A stretch of DNA of 64,000 bases from assembly GCA_024072375.1 (NCBI GenBank), contig CP099617.1:601001-665000 (forward strand), written 5' to 3'. The position numbers and the translations under genes are program-made. Shown in pieces: positions 57,722 to 64,000 of this stretch. This DNA comes from Sphingomonadaceae bacterium OTU29LAMAA1. Its GTDB lineage: Bacteria; Pseudomonadota; Alphaproteobacteria; Sphingomonadales; Sphingomonadaceae. The first letter of the stretch is position 1, and each line of letters begins with the position of its first letter. Below the pieces are notes generated by a model. That model made no database searches and was not told the origin of the DNA. It saw nothing but the letters and a program-made list of their open reading frames with translations.

Positions 57722-58897
57722 TCAGCCTGACCGCGGATCGGGCATCACCAGCAGGGCGCAGGTGCCGGGGGCGGCATCCTCATAGACCAGTTCGCCGCGC
57801 AGCTGGCGTGACAGACTGGCGATCATCCGCATACCAAGGCTCTGCCGCGACGCCGATTTAAGGTCGAAGCCTTCGGGCAGGCCGTGGCCATTGTCTCGAA
57901 CCGTGAGGTGCAATTCCTGTGCCCTGTCGACGATCGCGACGTGGATCTCGCCGCCTTCGTCATAAGCGTATTTGATCGCGTTGGTGACCAGTTCCGTCAC
58001 CAGCAAGCCGATCGGTATGGCCGAATCCGCACTGATGTGGATGCGTGCGACATCGCAGGCGATGGTGTGGAGCGGCGCCTGTTCGCGCAATTGTTCGACG
58101 ATGCCGCCGATCAGATCGTCCAGAGCGACGATGCCGACCTGTTCACCACGCCACAAACGGTCGTGTGCCTGCGCTATTGCGGTGATCCGCGCCTGAGCAT
58201 CGCCAAGCAGTCGGGTGATCCGTTCGTCGGGATCGGCCTGCATCTGGAGGTTGAGCAGACCCGATACCATCGCCAAGCTGTTCTTGACGCGGTGGCTCGC
58301 CTCGCGCGTCAGCAGCTCCTGATGCTCGAGCGCGTGGTTAAGCCGGCGCTCGGCCTCCTGTCGCTCGATCGCGACGCCGATCAAATTGGCAAACCCCTGC
58401 ATGAAGGCGAGGTCGGATGCTTCGAACTTGCCCTCGTCCGGACTGTCGACCTCGAGCACGCCGAAGCGGCGGCCGCTCGCCTCCACCAGCACGTTGATCG
58501 CGCGGCGGATGTGGTGATCGGCCATGAACGAGGGGGTGCGGAAGCGCGTCTCGTTCTCGAGATGGTTCGAGATCACCGCCTCACCGGTGTGGTAGGCATA
58601 ACCGGCGGGTGAACCGAGATCGGCGCGCATCTCGGTGCCACCGACCACGCCCTCGCGCCAGCCGACTCCGTTGCGGACGAGCAGCACGTTTTCATCGGCG
58701 CAATGTTCGAGGAATTTGCAATAGCGCGAGCGCATGCCCTCGGCGCACAGTTCGACTGCGCGCTGCAGCATCGGTTGCAGGTCGCGGGCGCGCAACGCCT
58801 CGATACCGAACTTCGCCAGCACCGATTGCTGTTGCAGCCGGTATTGCAGCTCACCGGCGCCCGGCGCTTGATCCCCGCCGGGTGATTCCTCGACCAC
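57722..58897 (-). CDS. GAF-domain sensor histidine kinase, HisKA_2/HWE-type
   Basis: Soluble kinase of about 391 residues. A GAF domain (about 25-175: RAVELCAEGMRSRYCKFLEH, RFGVLEVDSPDEGKFEASD) is followed by the HisKA_2 box TREASHRVKNSLAMVSGLL (phospho-acceptor H202) and a HATPase domain (LLVTELVTNAIKYAYDEGG, VRDNGHGLPEGF). Such kinases often feed the PhyR-EcfG stress pathway or light responses. The GTG at 58897 is chosen because AGGA lies six bases upstream; the open frame above it is Arg-rich noise. Confidence 0.88.
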   Translation of the reverse strand: MVEESPGGDQAPGAGELQYRLQQQSVLAKFGIEALRARDLQPMLQRAVELCAEGMRSRYCKFLEHCADENVLLVRNGVGWREGVVGGTEMRADLGSPAGYAYHTGEAVISNHLENETRFRTPSFMADHHIRRAINVLVEASGRRFGVLEVDSPDEGKFEASDLAFMQGFANLIGVAIERQEAERRLNHALEHQELLTREASHRVKNSLAMVSGLLNLQMQADPDERITRLLGDAQARITAIAQAHDRLWRGEQVGIVALDDLIGGIVEQLREQAPLHTIACDVARIHISADSAIPIGLLVTELVTNAIKYAYDEGGEIHVAIVDRAQELHLTVRDNGHGLPEGFDLKSASRQSLGMRMIASLSRQLRGELVYEDAAPGTCALLVMPDPRSG

Positions 58898-59047
58898 CGC
58901 CAATCCTTCGCATCTCCTTGGACGGGCTGCTGCCCGATCGCCTCTCGCCCGACGCCAAGTACATCGGATGCGACCGTTTTCAACCCGGTTCGGGCTGGAT
59001 CGTGGCTTATGAACGGGGCGGCGCGCCATCGCCGCCCCGCGTCGGGG

Positions 59048-60727
59048 TCAGCGCGTCAGCTTCTTGTAGGCCAGACGCGTAGGACGGTCGGCGGCGTCGC
59101 CCAGGCGGCGACGCTTGTCCTCTTCATAACTTTCGTAATTGCCTTCGAACCATTCGACGTGGCTGTCGCCTTCGAACGCCAGGATGTGGGTGGCCAGACG
59201 ATCGAGGAAGAAGCGATCGTGGCTGATGACCACCGCGCAACCGGCGAAGGTCTCCAGCGCCTCCTCAAGTGCACGCAGCGTCTCGACGTCGAGGTCGTTG
59301 GTCGGTTCGTCGAGCAGCAGAACGTTGCCGCCCTCCTTCAGCATCTTGGCCATGTGGACGCGGTTGCGTTCACCGCCCGACAGCTGACCGACCTTCTTCT
59401 GCTGATCCTGCCCGCGGAAATTGAACGCGCCGACATAGGCGCGCGTCCCCATCTCCTGCTTGCCGAAGCGAAAGACCTCCAGCTCGTCGGAGATTTCCTG
59501 CCAGACGTTCTTGTTGGGATCGAGGTGATCGCGGCTCTGGTCGACATAGCCGAGCTTGACGGTCGACCCGACCTCGATCGTGCCGCTGTCGGGCTGTTCC
59601 TGCCCGGTGATGAGCTTGAACAGCGTCGACTTGCCGGCGCCGTTCGGGCCGATGACGCCGACGATGCCGCCCGGCGGCAGCGTGAAGTCGAGACCGTCGA
59701 ACAGCAATTTGTCGCCATAGGACTTGGTCAGCCCCTTGGCTTCGATCACCTTGCCGCCGAGGCGCGAGGGCAGCTGGATCAGGATTGCGGCCTTGCCGGC
59801 GACGCGATTTTCCTGCTTCTCCATCAGCTCGTCGAACGCGCGAATACGCGCCTTCGACTTGGTCTGGCGGGCCTTGGGGGTCTGGCGCATCCATGCCAGC
59901 TCGTCGGCGATCGCCTTTTGCTTGCCGGCCTCTTCGCGCTCTTCCTGGCTGAGGCGCTGCGCCTTCTTTTCCAGATAGCCCGAATAGTTGCTTTCATAGG
60001 TGTAGTAACGGCCGCGATCGAGTTCGAGCACCCAGTTGACGACATTGTCGAGGAAGTAACGGTCGTGCGTCACGAGGATGACGTTTCCGGTATATTCCTT
60101 GAGGTAGTTTTCCAGCCACGACACGCTTTCGGCATCGAGGTGGTTGGTCGGTTCGTCGAGCAGCAGGATCTGCGGCTTTTCGAGCAGCAACTTGCACAAG
60201 GCGACGCGGCGCTTTTCACCGCCGGACAGGTTTTCGACCGAGGCATCGCCGGGCGGGCAGCGCAGGGCCTCCATCGCCTGTTCGAGCTGGCTGTCGAGCG
60301 ACCAGCCATCGACCGCGTCGATCTTGGCCTGAAGGTCGCCCATCTCTTCCATCAGCGCGTCGAAATCGGTGTCGTCCTTGGGATCGCCCATCTCGGCCGA
60401 GATCGCGTTGAAGCGATCGACCAGGTCGGCGATTGGACGCACACCGTCCTTGACGTTGCCCATCACGTCCTTGCTCGGATCGAGCTGCGGTTCCTGCGCC
60501 AGATAGCCGACGTTGATGCCCTCGGCGGCCCAGGCCTCGCCGGTGAAGTCGGGGTCCATACCCGCCATGATCTTCATCAGGGTGGACTTGCCCGACCCGT
60601 TGGGGCCGATGATCGCGATCTTCGCCGACGGGATGAATTGCAGGTGGATGTTGTTGAGGACCGGCTTGGCGGCACCGGGGAAGGTCTTGCTCAGACCCTT
60701 CATGACGTAGGTATACTGGACGGCCAT
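59048..60727 (-). CDS. ettA: Energy-dependent translational throttle protein EttA (ABC-F)
   Basis: Ribosome-associated ABC-F ATPase, 559 residues, with two nucleotide-binding domains: Walker A GPNGSGKST and GPNGAGKST, signatures NLSGGEKRRVAL and QLSGGERNRVHM, and Walker B LLLDEPTNHLD and LLLDEPTNDLD. No membrane segments. The linker holds the arm region (QRLSQEEREEAGKQKA). I use the ATG at 60727; a GTG three codons upstream is closer to the AGGAG. Confidence 0.95.
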   Translation of the reverse strand: MAVQYTYVMKGLSKTFPGAAKPVLNNIHLQFIPSAKIAIIGPNGSGKSTLMKIMAGMDPDFTGEAWAAEGINVGYLAQEPQLDPSKDVMGNVKDGVRPIADLVDRFNAISAEMGDPKDDTDFDALMEEMGDLQAKIDAVDGWSLDSQLEQAMEALRCPPGDASVENLSGGEKRRVALCKLLLEKPQILLLDEPTNHLDAESVSWLENYLKEYTGNVILVTHDRYFLDNVVNWVLELDRGRYYTYESNYSGYLEKKAQRLSQEEREEAGKQKAIADELAWMRQTPKARQTKSKARIRAFDELMEKQENRVAGKAAILIQLPSRLGGKVIEAKGLTKSYGDKLLFDGLDFTLPPGGIVGVIGPNGAGKSTLFKLITGQEQPDSGTIEVGSTVKLGYVDQSRDHLDPNKNVWQEISDELEVFRFGKQEMGTRAYVGAFNFRGQDQQKKVGQLSGGERNRVHMAKMLKEGGNVLLLDEPTNDLDVETLRALEEALETFAGCAVVISHDRFFLDRLATHILAFEGDSHVEWFEGNYESYEEDKRRRLGDAADRPTRLAYKKLTR

Positions 60728-60877
60728 GGTCGGCACGCGCTCCTGATCGATACGGACGGAATTTCTGCCGTGCGCATGTAGCGAGCGCAGTGGCCGGGTG
60801 CAAATCCGCGGTGCTTGTGCTGGCCGCCCGCTTCGCTCACACCGTCGTCATCGAAGAATGACAAGGGGATTGACCGA

Positions 60878-62287
60878 ATGACCCGCCTGACGCTTGCGCT
60901 GCTCGCCCTCGCCGCTTCTACCGCCCTGCCGGACACCCTGGCGGCGCAGCGCGTCGCACCGCCTGCGCCTGCGGCGGTCGATCCGAAGGTTGCAGCGCTG
61001 CGCGACGCTGCGTTGAAGGACGATGTCGCCTACGACATCGTCGAGGGGCTGACCACGGAAGTCGGCCAGCGGCTGGCGGCGACGGAGGCCGAAGCGCGGG
61101 CCCGGACGTGGAGCGTCGCCAAGCTGAAAGCGCTGGGATTCAAGAACGTGCATGTCGAGACGTACCAGATGCCGGTCTGGCTGCGCGGCGAGGAAACCGC
61201 GGAGGTGCTCGCACCCTTCCCGCAGCAGCTGAAGCTGGTGGCGCTGGGCAATTCGGGCGCCACTCCGGCGGCAGGTCTGACCGCACAGGTCGCGGTGTTC
61301 CGCACCTATGGCGAACTCGCCAACGCCACCCCCGCAAGTGTCCGCGGCAAGATCGTCTATATCGGCAATGCCATGCAGCCGACGCAGGACGGATCGAGCT
61401 ATGGCGCATACGGCCCTGCCCGCTTCGTCGGGCCGGCGCTGGCGGCGAAGCTGGGCGCGGCGGCGGTCGTGATCAAGTCGATCGGCACGGACCATCATCG
61501 TAACCCGCACACCGGCGGCACCAACTTTCCCGCCGGCGTCGCACCGATCCCTGCTGCGGCCCTGTCGGTGCCGGACGCGGAGCTGATCGAGCGGATGGCG
61601 GAGCGCGGCAAGCCGATCACGCTGAAGCTCGTGCTGACGCCGCGCTTCGCAGGCACCGGCACATCGGGCAACGTCATCGCCGAGGTACCCGGGACCGATC
61701 CCGGGGCGGGAATCGTGCTGATCGGCGGGCATCTCGACAGCTGGGACCTCGGCACCGGTGCGATCGACGACGCATCGGGCGTCGGCATCACGGCAGCGGC
61801 CGCGAAGCGACTGCTCGACGGGCCACGCCCGCGCCGTACGATCCGCGTCGTCTGGTTCGGTGCCGAGGAGCCGGGCGGCTATGGCGGCAAGGAATATGCC
61901 CGCGTCCATGGCGGCGAGCGGCACGCCACCGCCGGCGAGAGCGACTTCGGCGCGGATCGCGTCTGGCGGTTCGAGGTCAATCTGCCCGAGAGCGCGAAGG
62001 CGGTGGCGGATCGGCTGCAGAGCGCGCTGGCGCCGCTGGGGATCAGTCGCGGATCGGGCGTTGGCGGGGATGGCACCGACGTCGGCCCGACGATGGCGCT
62101 CGGCGTGGCGGCGATCGACCTGAACCAGGACGGCACGCGCTATTTCGATACGCACCATACACCCGACGACACGCTCGACCGGATCGACCCCGAACAGCTG
62201 CGCCAGAACGTCGCTGCGTGGACCACGATGCTGGCGATCGTGGCCAATGCGCCGGAGGAGATCGGGCCGGTCACGCCGCGCAAATGA
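60878..62287 (+). CDS. M28-family zinc aminopeptidase, exported
   Basis: Exported aminopeptidase of 469 residues. A signal peptide (LTLALLALAASTALPDTLAA) is followed by a PA-type insert (about 140-250) and the M28 catalytic core: zinc ligands H285 and D287 in GGHLDSWDLGTGAIDDASG, catalytic EE in WFGAEEPGGYGG, and the last His in FDTHHTPDDT. The ATG at 60878 gives a proper signal peptide; an earlier in-frame ATG does not. Confidence 0.92.
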   Translation: MTRLTLALLALAASTALPDTLAAQRVAPPAPAAVDPKVAALRDAALKDDVAYDIVEGLTTEVGQRLAATEAEARARTWSVAKLKALGFKNVHVETYQMPVWLRGEETAEVLAPFPQQLKLVALGNSGATPAAGLTAQVAVFRTYGELANATPASVRGKIVYIGNAMQPTQDGSSYGAYGPARFVGPALAAKLGAAAVVIKSIGTDHHRNPHTGGTNFPAGVAPIPAAALSVPDAELIERMAERGKPITLKLVLTPRFAGTGTSGNVIAEVPGTDPGAGIVLIGGHLDSWDLGTGAIDDASGVGITAAAAKRLLDGPRPRRTIRVVWFGAEEPGGYGGKEYARVHGGERHATAGESDFGADRVWRFEVNLPESAKAVADRLQSALAPLGISRGSGVGGDGTDVGPTMALGVAAIDLNQDGTRYFDTHHTPDDTLDRIDPEQLRQNVAAWTTMLAIVANAPEEIGPVTPRK

Positions 62288-62322
62288 CGGGGTGCAGCGG
62301 GCTCCGACTGGCGCACACCTTT

Positions 62323-62354
62323 CCCCCGGATGAATTTGGTGATTGACCGGGGGG
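62323..62354 (+). terminator. Possible terminator of the M28 peptidase gene
   Basis: CCCCCGG at 62323 and CCGGGGGG at 62347 form a 7-bp GC stem with a 17-nt loop, 36 bp after the stop codon. There is no T-run. Confidence 0.35.
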
Positions 62355-62430
62355 AGTCGCGCGGTATTTGGGCTGTCTCGCGACGGCGATCGGGCCGGCC
62401 GCGATTTTTGCTTTGCTTGGGAGCATTCGA

Positions 62431-62694
62431 ATGAAGAAGATCGCTTTCGTTCTCGCTGCCGCCGGCCTGATGTCCGTCGCTGCCTGCTCGAAGTCGCCTG
62501 AAGCTGCTGCCGTTGAGAACAACGCGGACATGCTGGCGGACAACATGGAAATGCAGGCGGACAACATGGACGCCATGGCTGACAACACCGCAAACGGTGC
62601 AGCTGAAGCCGTTCTCGAGAACGCGGCCGACAACATCAACTCGGCAGCGGACAACGTCCGTGATGCAGCCGAGGAGAAGGCCGACAACATGTAA
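62431..62694 (+). CDS. Small lipoprotein with AxADNM-type repeats
   Basis: An 87-residue lipoprotein. After a signal peptide (KIAFVLAAAGLMSVAACSKS, lipobox Cys at residue 20) the mature chain is a run of about seven ADNM/ADNx units (ADMLADNMEMQADNMDAMAD, NAADNINSAADNVRDAAE). The heptad-like pattern suggests a helix or coiled coil, as in small murein-lipoprotein-like or entericidin-like proteins. Ribosome site GGGAG seven bases upstream. A strong terminator follows, consistent with a well-expressed short transcript. Confidence 0.85.
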   Translation: MKKIAFVLAAAGLMSVAACSKSPEAAAVENNADMLADNMEMQADNMDAMADNTANGAAEAVLENAADNINSAADNVRDAAEEKADNM

Positions 62695-62747
62695 TCGCGC
62701 TGCGCCGGGTGATACCCGGTGCGCCGGTCATGCTGTTGCACGATCCG

Positions 62748-62785
62748 AAAAGGGGCGTTTTCCGCGAGGGAAGCGCCCCTTTTTC
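62748..62785 (+). terminator. Rho-independent terminator of the small lipoprotein gene
   Basis: AAAAGGGGCG (62748-62757) and CGCCCCTTTT (62774-62783) form a 10-bp stem, extended inward by wobble pairing to a GCGA loop, and the descending arm runs into T-rich sequence. It is 53 bp past the lipoprotein stop and is the clearest intrinsic terminator in the window. Confidence 0.88.
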
Positions 62786-62850
62786 TGTGCAAGACGACCC
62801 GCACCGGCTTTTTCTTTGCGTACGGTTGCGCTAGCGAGCGCCTTGCGTGT

Positions 62851-62926
62851 GGGCCTGTAGCTCAATGGTTAGAGCTGGCCGCTCATAACGGCTAGGTTGC
62901 GGGTTCGAGTCCTGCCGGGCCCACCA
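62851..62926 (+). tRNA. tRNA-Ile2 (anticodon CAT, expected lysidine-modified)
   Basis: A complete 76-nt cloverleaf including the encoded CCA: acceptor stem GGGCCTG with CGGGCCC, D-arm GCTC...GAGC, anticodon stem GGCCG/CGGCT with loop CTCATAA (anticodon CAT), T-arm GCGGG-TTCGAGT-CCTGC. The D-loop and anticodon arm look like tRNA-Ile2 (ileX type) rather than elongator tRNA-Met, but the two are hard to tell apart without a model. Confidence 0.85.
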
Positions 62927-63199
62927 CGTACGCCTGCGTCGGCGGCTCGATGAGCATGGTCCGTTGGTGATGATATTCCATGCTGGGTCGTGATCGATGG
63001 CGGCGTGGACCGCGAAACCGTCGGCAATCGTATCCGCTTTCTGAGGTGATCTCGCGGGCGGTGCGCTATGCCGGGCGGAATCATCGCTGGCGGTCGACGA
63101 AGGTGACACATTGGGTTGCCAGTAAGCGCTCGTCGGATTAGGAGCGGGTTGTTCGCACCCGATGAGCTCTGCGGAGCACTTATGGGTCGCCGGGCATGT
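62927..63199. other. Non-coding spacer between the two tRNA genes
   Basis: A 273-bp spacer between tRNA-Ile2 and tRNA-Pro. I see no supportable gene, direct repeat of a tRNA 3' end or integrase remnant in it. Confidence 0.5.
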
Positions 63200-63569
<370 letters not shown>

Positions 63570-63595
63570 ACAAGGGGAGCCGAAGCCCCCCTTGT
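63570..63595 (-). terminator. Hairpin terminator with TTCG loop
   Basis: On the minus strand ACAAGGGGGGC-TTCG-GCTCCCCTTGT forms an 11-bp stem (one G-T pair) with a stable TTCG loop, followed by TG-rich sequence. It is 57 bp past the stop of the small exported protein gene and is its likely terminator. Confidence 0.7.
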
Positions 63596-63652
63596 CTAAC
63601 CTGAATGATGTCCGACGAGCGTCTTGGGAACTCCGCCGGATATCGGCAGGTC

Positions 63653-63892
63653 TTAGTTGCTGTCGCTGTCGCTGTCGTCGGCGACGACCACGATGCCCAC
63701 AACGACCGCAGCCGCCGCGATCAGCGCGATGATCAGACCGCCACCGGCGAGCTCGTTGCTCTTCTTCGAAACCGAACCGGTGCGAACCGACTTGGAAACC
63801 GACAGGCTCGCGGCGGGATTCGACGGAGCAGCCGCGGCGGGTGCCACGGCAAGGGCGGCTGCAGCTGCAGCCATCAGATACTTGGCAACCAT
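63653..63892 (-). CDS. Small exported/membrane protein
   Basis: A 79-residue protein with an N-terminal signal peptide (AKYLMAAAAAALAVAPAAAA), a short Ser/Lys-rich linker (SLSVSKSVRTGSVSKKSNEL), a membrane helix (GGGLIIALIAAAAVVVGIVV) and an acidic tail ending DDSDSDSN. The start at 63892 has AGGGGGG six bases upstream, which makes it preferable to ATGs further up. Function unknown. A hairpin terminator follows and a possible EcfG-type promoter precedes it. Confidence 0.78.
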   Translation of the reverse strand: MVAKYLMAAAAAALAVAPAAAAPSNPAASLSVSKSVRTGSVSKKSNELAGGGLIIALIAAAAVVVGIVVVADDSDSDSN

Positions 63893-63945
63893 AATGGTCC
63901 CCCCTCTCATATGGTGAGCGGCACCCATGGTCACATTCGTCGAGA

Positions 63946-63970
63946 AACGCAATAGAGTTTTTCGAATTCC
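63946..63970 (-). promoter_or_regulatory. Possible EcfG-type promoter of the small exported protein
   Basis: On the minus strand GGAAT (63970-63966), a 16-bp spacer and CGTT (63949-63946) match GGAAC-N16/17-CGTT with one mismatch. The start codon is 53 bp downstream. Confidence 0.35.
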
Positions 63971-64000
63971 GCAGAAGTATCTGTTTAATCGAAAGACCTT

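Noticed and set aside
59009..60781. A 590-codon plus-strand frame
   Set aside because: It is antisense to ettA, whose ABC motifs are complete on the other strand.
60848..62593. A 581-codon minus-strand frame
   Set aside because: It is antisense to the M28 peptidase gene and has no domain; composition is typical of a shadow frame.

Overview
The window reads as chromosomal core sequence from a high-GC alphaproteobacterium of the Sphingomonas group (order Sphingomonadales). The pointers are: paired NtrB/NtrC and NtrY/NtrX systems with dusB (nifR3) heading ntrBC; a fused IspDF; CckA; a ChvI/ChvG pair leading into a kinase-domain-only HprK, RapZ, EIIA-Man and HPr; a two-domain Hfq; and many GTG/TTG starts with ATGA stop-start overlaps. 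I see no insertion sequence, prophage, CRISPR array, rRNA operon or plasmid gene. No organism name or percentage is claimed, because no search or computation was possible.

Layout. 1-7.7 kb: hfq (cut by the window edge), ntrX, ntrY, ntrC, ntrB and dusB, all on the minus strand, for nitrogen sensing and post-transcriptional control. 7.8-9.9 kb: ispDF, a secreted unknown and pncC, chained by overlaps. 9.9-15.3 kb: ratA/coq10-like and lipA, a beta carbonic anhydrase, a GNAT protein with ndk, and holC with pepA. 15.4-21 kb: the envelope/ribosome operon lptD-surA-pdxA-rsmA. 21-25.1 kb: TPR protein, rsmB, guaB and an ATP-grasp-like unknown. 25.2-27.1 kb: SPFH protein, NfeD and a thioesterase. 27.3-34.3 kb: pckA, divergent from chvI-chvG-hprK-rapZ-EIIA-ptsH and an RNA methyltransferase. 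This block joins envelope or acid stress signalling to a regulatory PTS relay with no sugar permease in view. 34.4-39.2 kb: a repeat protein, rmuC, def and recR facing fmt-truA.

39.2-46.8 kb: an RlmD/TrmA-type methyltransferase, NAD(P)HX repair enzyme, lipoprotein and ilvD, then a single-domain response regulator and CckA. 47-53.4 kb: two tandem M13 metallopeptidases, DUF2062 protein, smpB and dapA. 53.5-58.9 kb: lytic transglycosylase and greB, then a more accessory-looking stretch with a small acidic protein, a NYN-LOTUS protein, a Uma2-type nuclease and a GAF/HWE-type histidine kinase. 59-64 kb: ettA, an M28 peptidase, a small lipoprotein with a strong terminator, tRNA-Ile2(CAT), tRNA-Pro(TGG) and a small exported/membrane protein.

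Four roughly 105-115 bp elements, each with two GC-rich palindromic arms, sit in intergenic gaps at about 13.2, 27.2, 36.2 and 49.1 kb. They are the main non-coding structure shared across the window. The items most worth a second look are the two-domain Hfq, the NtrX without GAFTGA, the 76-residue repeat protein, the palindromic elements, the two small genes behind possible EcfG-type promoters, and the NYN-LOTUS/Uma2/kinase cluster.
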